Shown: piece after piece, positions 20,005-25,691 of the stretch
Layout of the letters: every line of letters begins with the position of its first letter
Numbering within the stretch: the first letter of the stretch is position 1
NCBI GenBank assembly: GCA_013695925.1
Contig: JACCZO010000143.1
Span: forward strand, 1-25,691
Direction: 5' to 3'
DNA: 25,691 nucleotides
DNA from: Chthoniobacterales bacterium
Lineage (GTDB): Bacteria > Verrucomicrobiota > Verrucomicrobiia > Chthoniobacterales > UBA10450
Position numbers and translations under genes: made by a program
Notes under the pieces: model-generated
Told to the model about the DNA's origin: nothing
The model's input: the letters and a program-made list of their open reading frames with translations, nothing else
Database searches by the model: none

Positions 20005-20991
20005 ATGCTGCCACCTCAAAGTAGCTATCCAATCGATCCTCATTCCAGCGACTCTCTGATGCTTTGGAGCCAAGCCGCAATCGACGCGCAGTGTCTGCCC
20101 TCCTACCGACCCTATGAACGGGAGCTAAAAGCCTACTACACGAGTTACTTCAAAAAGCATCCGCAGCTCCGCTGCCCCAACCATCCGTATTCGGCCCGCA
20201 CTGTCGGTGCCACCTTGCCTCGTGGCTCACAGCATCTCTCCTGGCTCATCCCGCGCTTGTCTCTCCACCCCTTCGCTCGTTCAGGGCGTTCCAGTCAAAT
20301 GCTCGCGCTTGCCCTGCTCGGATCGGCCTGTGCCCGTGAGCCGTCGCTAAAGTGGTTCTGGAATATTCTGGATCTTGATCACCTCGCTGAAGATGCGGGA
20401 AGCAGCTGGTATGCCTTTGAGCAAGAGTTGCCGCCTTCAGCACTGCGCGAAAAGCCGAGAGCGACAAAAATTGACTTCGTTGCTGGCAATTCAGCCCTGA
20501 CCGCCTGTGTCGAATGCAAGTTTTCTGAACCCGGCATCGGCAATTGCACGTGTAGCGTGGACGGTGACGGAAGCCCGCTCGCCGGCAACCCGTGCGCTGA
20601 GCGAGTCGCCAGTCGATCCGCCTATTGGGCTGTTGCCAGCGAACTGTTCGGCCTTCCCTCTCCGCGGCTACCGCTCTTTCCCTGTCCCGTTAGCCTAGCC
20701 TATCAAGCTGTCCGCACTGCCGCCGCGGCTCGCTTTTTGGGTCGTAACAAACAAGCCAGTGCATTTGTCCTCCTCTACGACCAGAATAACCCGTTCTTTT
20801 GTCGCACTGGTGATTGGCCGGGTTGGCCCGCGATGCTCAGTCGGTGTTTGAAAAGGCACGAGGCAGATGGTTTCTATTTTAGGGCACTGTCGTGGGAGGC
20901 GATCTTGCATCGACTCCCACTTACCTCTGCGGTCAGACGCTGGGCCGCCGAGAAACATCGTCTGGGGGCTTCCCCATCGGATAAGTGGTGA
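20005..20991 (+). CDS. PD-(D/E)XK nuclease, PGN_0703-like restriction endonuclease
   Basis: A 328-aa protein (or 310 aa from ATG 20059, Met19, which may be the real start). The core nuclease motif is KIDFVAGNSALTACVECKFSEPGIG: Asp157, then Glu170-Cys-Lys172, the D...ExK of the PD-(D/E)XK fold. KFSEPG-IG-C resembles the 'KyTE' block of the PGN_0703 putative restriction endonuclease family. The C-terminal half has long helices and aromatic patches (AYQAVRTAAAARFLGRNKQA, SAFVLLYDQNNPFF). It follows the primase by 157 bp and is followed by a long non-coding gap. No methyltransferase is adjacent. Likely role: cleavage of invading DNA, possibly modification-dependent; the family has little direct biochemistry, so this is inference. 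Confidence 0.65.
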   Translation: MLPPQSSYPIDPHSSDSLMLWSQAAIDAQCLPSYRPYERELKAYYTSYFKKHPQLRCPNHPYSARTVGATLPRGSQHLSWLIPRLSLHPFARSGRSSQMLALALLGSACAREPSLKWFWNILDLDHLAEDAGSSWYAFEQELPPSALREKPRATKIDFVAGNSALTACVECKFSEPGIGNCTCSVDGDGSPLAGNPCAERVASRSAYWAVASELFGLPSPRLPLFPCPVSLAYQAVRTAAAARFLGRNKQASAFVLLYDQNNPFFCRTGDWPGWPAMLSRCLKRHEADGFYFRALSWEAILHRLPLTSAVRRWAAEKHRLGASPSDKW

Positions 20992-21708
20992 CGTAACGGC
21001 GAAACCTAGCGGTCGGATAGCATTCCAGCTCGGCGATCGTTCAACTTTTCTCGGGCACCCCCTCACTCGCCAAATCGTGTCGTATTATAGGTTAATGAGC
21101 AGCGCTATCGCTGCCGGAGACCGACAAGGAACATAAGTCATATCCAATTCCTATCCGGACGTCTCTAACAACCCGTTTGAAAACCAACAAAAATGCATAA
21201 GTAAATGCATCAAATTCTTCAAACCTCCTACTATTAGTTTCTTTGTTTTTTGATGATAAAGAAGCTGGCAGAAGGGGGAAAGAAGCATATTTAATTGTTT
21301 AATATATAGAAATGTAAGTGAGTTGTCTAAGAGACGGCTCCGGGTCCGGCCAAACCGGGCGCGTGAAGGTTCTTTTCCAGTAATGAAATATCGATTGGAG
21401 GCTGGTTTCAATGGCCGCTGTCCAAACTATTACCCTCGCCTTGGCGCCTTCCGCTCGTACGTACTAGGCGCGCAAGTTCGAGGTGTGTCCTGGGGACTAG
21501 CGGCCCTCTGGGGTGATGACGTGGCGTGAGCTAGGCCGCGACTTCGCGACGGAGTTGGGCTGCGGCTGGACGCCTCGACCTGGCTCTGCTTCGTGAACCC
21601 AAATGAGGTGCTCTTGCTGCCGCGGGGTCTTCTCCTTTGCTGTTCGGTTTCGGGAACGCATCTGGCTGTCGCTCGACAATCGCTAATGAATTACGTCAAG
21701 GTCGGGTA
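20992..21708. other. Long non-coding gap with AT-rich core
   Basis: No convincing gene is seen in these 717 bp. 21151-21330 is strikingly AT-rich compared with its surroundings and contains two tandem AAATGCAT units (21191-21198, 21203-21210; 12-bp period) and a TTTAATTGTTTAATATATAG segment ending at about 21309. The short frames on both strands here have no recognisable protein. It may hold the promoter or operator of the HNH gene, or be the joint between two acquired pieces. Confidence 0.4.
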
Positions 21709-23025
21709 ATGTTCACCCTATCCGTCACCTATTTCGTCGGCAATCAGGCTGCCCCGCCCGAGCCGGTAAGCTTCGATGTTGCGCCTCTACCGCCGATCCA
21801 ATCCCGGGGCACGATCGAAACGACGCTTCGCGTCGCCATCGACAGCAATGTTGGAGATCACAAAGATGTCCTCCAAGCACTCTATCGCGAACTGGTGTTG
21901 GCCAATTACGCCCAATTCGACGGCAAGCGGGGCTCGACCGCGGAGCCAGCACTGAGCCGCGCCTACCCCGACACGAGCGCCCTGCCTGGCTTCGTCCGAA
22001 CTTCCGGTCGCTTCAATGCTGCCGGCATGATCTTATACAATCTGAGTTTTCCACACCCAATGGGGTCGGGCTATCAATTGCTGCCGGCGTTGCTTGGTGC
22101 CCTCGTTGAAAGCGGAGCTTTAGACGCGCCGCACTGTTTTCTGCGGGCTCCCTCAACTGCTGCGTTTTCGTTCCCGGAAGAAGTTAACGATGACGAGATC
22201 TTCGAAGGTGCGACGCGCCAGGTCACCATTAACGCCTACGAACGTAGCCCCCAGGCACGTAAGGTTTGCCTCCTGCACTACGGCTACGATTGCGCCTGCT
22301 GCACATTCAACTTCGAAAGGAGCTACGGACGGTTGGGCAGGAAGTTGATTCACGTCCATCACTTGGTGCCGCTTGCGAGCATAGGCACATCCTACCGGGT
22401 CAACCCGATCCGCAACCTCATGCCCGTTTGTCCCAATTGCCATGCCATGATCCACAAGGGTAATCCGCCCTACACCATTGCAGAGATCAAAGTGCTTCTG
22501 CGTTTCGTCGCGACGGGTCCAACCCCTCCCAGTAATGGGGGAAAAGGCCGATGCCGAGCCTGCTTCTCGACCGCTCTCGATGTAACCGTTGCTCTAAAGG
22601 GCAGCCAGTGTAGGAAAAGCCGTTTTCAATGCTCCATTCGCATACCCGGCGCTTTTCTGCCGCAGATACTGAATCACACGGTCCCCATCGGCAGTGCTCG
22701 GGCAGCTCTCCAGCCAGCGATAGAAATTCTCCCACGTCGTGCACACGAAGATAGCACCCGGCATTTGAGCGATATGAGACGCGAACGCGGTCTCGTGGGC
22801 ACGTTCGCTCACCAGGTTGACGAGATAGAATTGTCGTTTCTCTCGCACCGCCGCCCAGCTTCCCAGCAGCCACAGCCGCATCAATTCATAGCGCCCTGCA
22901 GTGATCGCGACGCCCTGATAGTCGCCCGTGAAAGCCTTTTCGAACCAGCGCTCGCCGCCAGAAAGGTAGCCTTTGGTGTCCTGCGGATTGGTTGGGACCG
23001 TGTCATTCGTGGCACCGAGTTTTGA
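21709..23025 (+). CDS. HNH endonuclease, McrA-like, with run-on C-terminus
   Basis: From ATG 21709 (MFTLSVTYFV) the first ~265 residues form a plausible restriction enzyme. An N-terminal domain of about 165 aa (possibly target recognition) precedes a McrA-type HNH. The HNH has Cys195/Cys198 in YDCACC, FNFERSYGRLG, HVHH (215-218) and LMPVCPNCHAMIH (Cys241, Cys244, His249), ending with YTIAEIKVLLRF. McrA-type enzymes cut DNA carrying modified cytosine. After about residue 270 (nt ~22520) the frame stays open to 23025, but that part is Arg/Pro-rich and lies antisense to the next nuclease gene (overlap 22594-23025). The natural stop was probably lost, or the two genes were joined by recombination just after the HNH domain. 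ATG 21637 upstream is in frame but adds an unlikely leader. Confidence 0.7.
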   Translation: MFTLSVTYFVGNQAAPPEPVSFDVAPLPPIQSRGTIETTLRVAIDSNVGDHKDVLQALYRELVLANYAQFDGKRGSTAEPALSRAYPDTSALPGFVRTSGRFNAAGMILYNLSFPHPMGSGYQLLPALLGALVESGALDAPHCFLRAPSTAAFSFPEEVNDDEIFEGATRQVTINAYERSPQARKVCLLHYGYDCACCTFNFERSYGRLGRKLIHVHHLVPLASIGTSYRVNPIRNLMPVCPNCHAMIHKGNPPYTIAEIKVLLRFVATGPTPPSNGGKGRCRACFSTALDVTVALKGSQCRKSRFQCSIRIPGAFLPQILNHTVPIGSARAALQPAIEILPRRAHEDSTRHLSDMRRERGLVGTFAHQVDEIELSFLSHRRPASQQPQPHQFIAPCSDRDALIVARESLFEPALAARKVAFGVLRIGWDRVIRGTEF

Positions 23026-23502
23026 CTCGATCCAGATCAGCGTGCCGTCCGACTCGATGATGAGGTCTGGTTCCGTGCTGCGAGCGACCGCTTCGCCAAA
23101 CTCTGCTCTGGCCAACGCCAGCGATGGGGACACCCCGTTGGCGGCGCTCGAGTAAGACCAGTAAGCCGGCACTGCATTCGCCACCGGTTGCTCGATCACC
23201 GAGGTAAGAAACTCCGCCAGGCGACCACTTTTCTCCAGATACCGGAAAACATTCCACGTCAGCGCATCCTCGCTGTTGTCCCGCGCGAATCGCGACTCGC
23301 GCTTCACGGCTTTGATCACGCCCCTGAGCTGCCGATCGGATTCATCCTGCCAAAGCGAATTGGCCCATTCGTCTTCGTACTCAAAGGTCGAAGGCGAAAT
23401 ATAGATGCCATGCTGCTCGCAGAAGAATCTTGGTTGCCGTAACGGGTCTCCCTGTCGCGCACGTTCCACAGACGTTGTGCAGCCCTTTACCGGGCATTCC
23501 AC
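22594..23502 (-). CDS. Zinc-ribbon PD-(D/E)XK nuclease-like protein
   Basis: A 302-aa protein. The N-terminus has a probable zinc ribbon (CPVKGC at 3-8, FFCEQHG with Cys28/His31). A helical segment with NSEDALTWNVFRYLEKSGRL (Glu79) follows, then EPDLIIESDGTLIWIESKLG: Pro-Asp146, 12 residues, Glu159-Ser-Lys161, which is a textbook PD...ExK nuclease core. The remainder (LSGGERWFEKAF, RYELMRLWLLGSWAAVREKR, FYLVNLVSE) is typical of conserved bacterial PD-(D/E)XK proteins of unknown target. It is the last gene before attR and is convergent with the HNH gene, overlapping its run-on tail by 432 bp. Codon pattern and the coherent domain order argue that this strand is the real coding one in the overlap. 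The 23503-23681 stretch upstream holds the arm-type repeats and presumably its promoter. Confidence 0.7.
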   Translation of the reverse strand: MECPVKGCTTSVERARQGDPLRQPRFFCEQHGIYISPSTFEYEDEWANSLWQDESDRQLRGVIKAVKRESRFARDNSEDALTWNVFRYLEKSGRLAEFLTSVIEQPVANAVPAYWSYSSAANGVSPSLALARAEFGEAVARSTEPDLIIESDGTLIWIESKLGATNDTVPTNPQDTKGYLSGGERWFEKAFTGDYQGVAITAGRYELMRLWLLGSWAAVREKRQFYLVNLVSERAHETAFASHIAQMPGAIFVCTTWENFYRWLESCPSTADGDRVIQYLRQKSAGYANGALKTAFPTLAAL

Positions 23503-23585
23503 AGTGTTGTCAGTGAGCGTGATCGTTTCTTTTAAATCCAGTATGGACTGCGGTTCGAAGAATCCTTGACCAATGACGCCATTTA

Positions 23586-23605
23586 CTCAGAACAGGAGTC
23601 AGAAC
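23586..23605 (+). promoter_or_regulatory. Candidate integrase arm-type sites, right end
   Basis: CTCAGAAC (23586-23593) and GTCAGAAC (23598-23605) repeat with 12-bp spacing, 76 bp inside the attR core, followed by ATCCGCCG where the left end has ATCCGTCG. Same orientation and period as the left pair at 14212-14231. Confidence 0.55.
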
Positions 23606-23681
23606 ATCCGCCGTTGTCCAGCGATGTTTTGCGACGTTTTCATAGGAGAGTAACGACACCGCCAAAGGGGATGGAATGTAA

Positions 23682-23709
23682 GTCAAGGTTCGAGTCCTTG
23701 CGAGGCAGC
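23682..23709 (+). repeat. Attachment site attR core (tRNA-Gln 3' fragment)
   Basis: Exact copy of the last part of tRNA-Gln with no 5' half, so it is not a working tRNA. It ends 7 bp before the stop codon of the convergent secreted hydrolase. The base after the core is T, so the original chromosomal tRNA gene apparently carried no CCA at its end. Confidence 0.9.
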
Positions 23710-23716
23710 TAAACCC

Positions 23717-25402
23717 CTACAGCTCGAGGTTGTAAACCTCGACCAATCCGATCCCGCTCCCCTCGCCGGCGTCCCGCACAACCGCGGTGTAGTTCCCGGG
23801 GACGAGGGTGGCCACGATCGCAGCCTCAAGGTCGTTCGCGGGTGGAATCGTCGCCTGGATTTCCGCCGCCTGAGTCGAACGCCAGTCGTCGTTGGTCGCG
23901 ATCTGGGTGCCGTTCGAGTCGTAGATCTCCAAGGCCGGATTGGGTAGGGGGTTCGAGATTCCAAAGGGCGCCAGGGACGGCCCCAGCGCGCGCACGATGA
24001 CCTCGGTCGAATCGCTTCCGCCGATGATGAATCCGCCCACCATAACGTCATGCGGGAAAGGGATATCGCCGCGAGTCGAGATGTTGCCCACGCGCGAGTT
24101 CCCGGGCATCATATCGTAGGCTTCGACCAGCGCGACGCCACTTGTCCCGTTCACCCCCTCCACCACAGTTGTATAGCTGCCGGGCGGCAGGGTGGCGGTG
24201 AGATATGACTCCGCCGGATCCGGTGGCAGCAGCGGATTGACCACGCCGTCGAGCTTGAGCCGGTTGTCATTCGACGCCATCAGCTCGCCCTTCTCGTTGT
24301 AGAGAAAGATGACGGGGTCGGTCAGGGCGCCACTCACGCCGGACTGGGCGAGCGAGGGCCCAAGCGCGCGCAGGACGATTCGCTTCACCGTCGTTCCGCT
24401 AACAATGAATCCGCCCACCATGACGTTGTCCCCCACACCCGCGGTCGCGCGTGTCGAGACGTTGAGCAATTGCTGGGTGGTCGAGCCGGGCGGCGGCGGC
24501 GGGAGTGGCGGTGGTGGCGGCACTCCCGCAAAACCGTTGGCGAGGAAGGTCAGCGCGACGCCCTTCACGTCCGGCCAATTAGCAAAAGCGTGGTTCCCTC
24601 CAGGCTGAGTGATCGCTTGGTAGTTCGTGACGCCGAGCGCGTCCAGATGCTCGATCATGTCGCCGAGCTGGGCATAAGGCATGGAATCTCTGGTTGAATT
24701 GACCATGAGCAAGGGGGCGATCATGGAATCCACAATCCAGGCTGGTGAGGCCGCGCGCAGGGCCGCCGTGTCGGTGGCGGGCACGTTGACGTAGTTAGTT
24801 ACCGTCGCGGTGAAATAGTTCAGGGTAGGAGTGGGATTGAAATCGGACAGATCGTAGACGCCCGAAAGGCTGACCCCGACGTCCAGCCGATCATCACCAA
24901 CCGTTCCGGTTCCGGCACAGAAGGCGGTCAAATATCCCCCACCGGAGCCACCTATGGCGCCAACTTGTCCGTTGCAACGCGAGTCATTCCGCGCCGCCCG
25001 GATTGCCACCCTGGTGTCGTCGGATTGATCGGGAAACCGGCCATCTGAAACCTGGCCGGCTAACGAACCGGGTGGCGCAAGACGATATTCAATGGAGAAA
25101 GCGATGTAGCCCGCGGCCGCCAAGTCATTGCCGCAATTGACCGATTCAGGCGAGCTAGTCGGTGTGTTCTCGTTGAAACCGCCACCATGAATCACAAGCA
25201 CGGCCGGCCAGGGGCCGGGAGTCGTGGGTGTGTAAACAACCCAATGCAAGACCGTCCCGTCAGACGCAGTTCCAAAGACTTCTGTCTGCGGAATAACCTC
25301 GGCGTGCGCAACCCCGGCAGTCATCAGACCAACGATCACGGCGAGAAGAAAGCGGAGATATAAAATGCGTGTTTTCAAACTTTGAATCTGTGAAGAGAGC
25401 AT
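23717..25402 (-). CDS. Secreted alpha/beta hydrolase with duplicated C-terminal module
   Basis: From ATG 25402 the 561-aa protein starts with a signal peptide (hydrophobic 16-29, likely cut after VAHA, residue 34). A longer in-frame ATG at 25606 runs into tadA and is rejected. The hydrolase domain (about 40-292) is of the HSL/BD-FAE type: oxyanion VIHGGGFNENTP (70-81), nucleophile Ser153 in GGSGGGYL, Asp239 in STRDSMP and His271 in GGNHAF. After a linker of prolines (295-305) come two copies of one module: NVSTRATAG...GDNVMVGGFIVSG...VLRALGPSLA...ASNDN (about 313-435) and NISTRGDI...HDVMVGGFIIGG...IVRALGPSLA...ATNDDW (about 440-561). This repeat is common in exported Verrucomicrobia proteins and may serve in sorting or surface attachment. 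Likely an extracellular esterase; substrate unknown. Its stop is 7 bp from attR. Confidence 0.85.
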   Translation of the reverse strand: MLSSQIQSLKTRILYLRFLLAVIVGLMTAGVAHAEVIPQTEVFGTASDGTVLHWVVYTPTTPGPWPAVLVIHGGGFNENTPTSSPESVNCGNDLAAAGYIAFSIEYRLAPPGSLAGQVSDGRFPDQSDDTRVAIRAARNDSRCNGQVGAIGGSGGGYLTAFCAGTGTVGDDRLDVGVSLSGVYDLSDFNPTPTLNYFTATVTNYVNVPATDTAALRAASPAWIVDSMIAPLLMVNSTRDSMPYAQLGDMIEHLDALGVTNYQAITQPGGNHAFANWPDVKGVALTFLANGFAGVPPPPPLPPPPPGSTTQQLLNVSTRATAGVGDNVMVGGFIVSGTTVKRIVLRALGPSLAQSGVSGALTDPVIFLYNEKGELMASNDNRLKLDGVVNPLLPPDPAESYLTATLPPGSYTTVVEGVNGTSGVALVEAYDMMPGNSRVGNISTRGDIPFPHDVMVGGFIIGGSDSTEVIVRALGPSLAPFGISNPLPNPALEIYDSNGTQIATNDDWRSTQAAEIQATIPPANDLEAAIVATLVPGNYTAVVRDAGEGSGIGLVEVYNLEL

Positions 25403-25515
25403 TTCAGAGACCAGCCAGCAACGGTTTTGCCGCAAACGTAACTCCCCAGTAACCGTGGTGAAATCTTCGCCCAAGAGCCTTTTCGCGAACCGCCTTCGCC
25501 CCCTCAGGCCGGCGG

Positions 25516-25691
25516 CTAACCAGCTTCGCGGGCCCGCCGCGCGCGGAAGAAACTCTGCAACAAGGCGGCGCAATCGTCGCGCAGGATGCCGGGAACGACA
25601 TCGCATTGGTGATTGAGCGAAGGATTTTGGAGCAGATTCAGGAGCCCACCGGCCGCCCCACCACGCGGGTCGGCGCAGCCAAAAACGACCC
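25516..25691 (-). CDS. tadA: tRNA adenosine(34) deaminase, C-terminal part (runs off right edge)
   Basis: The minus strand from the right edge to TAG at 25516-25518 reads VVFGCADPRGGAAGG, LLNLLQNPSLNHQCDVVPGI and RDDCAALLQSFFRARRAREAG. This matches the C-terminal end of TadA (family pattern 'FG..D.K.Ga.gs..nll....lNH...v..Gvl..ec..lL..FF..rR'). The catalytic HAE and PCxxC parts lie outside the window. TadA converts A34 to inosine in tRNA-Arg(ACG) and is essential in most bacteria. Between its stop and the hydrolase start there are 113 bp without a clear terminator. Confidence 0.9.
   Translation of the reverse strand, partial: VVFGCADPRGGAAGGLLNLLQNPSLNHQCDVVPGILRDDCAALLQSFFRARRAREAG

Larger units (their letters stand above)
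14131..23709. mobile_element. tRNA-Gln-integrated genomic island, phage-satellite-like
   Basis: The element lies between a 28-bp exact direct repeat: the 3' end of tRNA-Gln (14131-14158) and a copy at 23682-23709, giving about 9.6 kb. Its content fits a small integrative element: a tyrosine integrase (now broken) next to the tRNA junction, an AlpA/Xis-like HTH protein, a primase-type replication protein with a degenerate partner, and at the far end three nucleases. No capsid, terminase, portal or conjugation gene is present, which suggests a satellite or plasmid-like integrative element rather than a prophage or ICE. It also lacks the CCTAACG word common in the chromosome on its left, except one copy in the integrase remnant, and it looks less GC-rich with AT-rich patches (18380-18540, 21151-21330). 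Confidence 0.85.

Noticed and set aside
23682..23709. A second tRNA gene
   Set aside because: Only the 3' third of tRNA-Gln is present; the 5' acceptor strand, D arm and anticodon are absent, so it is an attachment-site repeat.

Overview
The window looks like chromosomal DNA of a GC-rich soil bacterium, most likely Verrucomicrobiota (Chthoniobacterales-like). This placement is an inference. It rests on a secreted hydrolase with a duplicated C-terminal module of a type common in that phylum, the near absence of clear Shine-Dalgarno sites, and the overall gene style. No rRNA or other marker gene is present to prove it.

Layout. (1) 1-1441, minus strand: the 3' part of an Rhs/YD-repeat gene that runs off the left edge and has no N-terminal part. 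(2) 1670-8586, plus strand: a tightly packed purine operon made of a CitE/HpcH-like aldolase-family protein, a single-chain xanthine dehydrogenase (FeS, FAD and Mo domains in one 1267-aa protein) and adenine deaminase. Adenine can go to hypoxanthine, then xanthine, then urate. (3) 8563-14020: housekeeping-type genes (2H phosphodiesterase, DUF2237, HerA-like ATPase DUF853, J-domain protein). An FAD enzyme with flavin-halogenase signatures (WxWxIP, Lys73) and a broken alpha/beta-hydrolase remnant lie among them. (4) 14087-14160: tRNA-Gln(CTG). (5) 14131-23709: a 9.6-kb integrated element bounded by a 28-bp direct repeat of the tRNA 3' end. It carries a dead tyrosine integrase, an operon of unknown protein, Xis/AlpA-like HTH protein, degenerate primase-like protein and primase-like protein (AEP type), then three nucleases of different folds with no methyltransferase. 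(6) 23717-25691, minus strand: a secreted alpha/beta hydrolase and the 3' end of tadA at the right edge.

Two signals stand out. First, the 7-mer CCTAACG (either strand; 9-mer consensus GCCTAACGA) occurs 19 times between 1745 and 14745 and not at all in 1-1744 or 14746-25691. It forces rare Leu and Arg codons and even supplies two stop codons, so it looks like a genome-specific DNA word rather than a coding effect. Its absence marks the Rhs region, most of the island and the last 2 kb. Second, the tRNA-Gln element looks like a phage-satellite-type island: Xis/AlpA-like protein, primase pair, a candidate origin inside the primase gene, arm-type repeats at both ends, and a distal nuclease cargo that may be a defence module.
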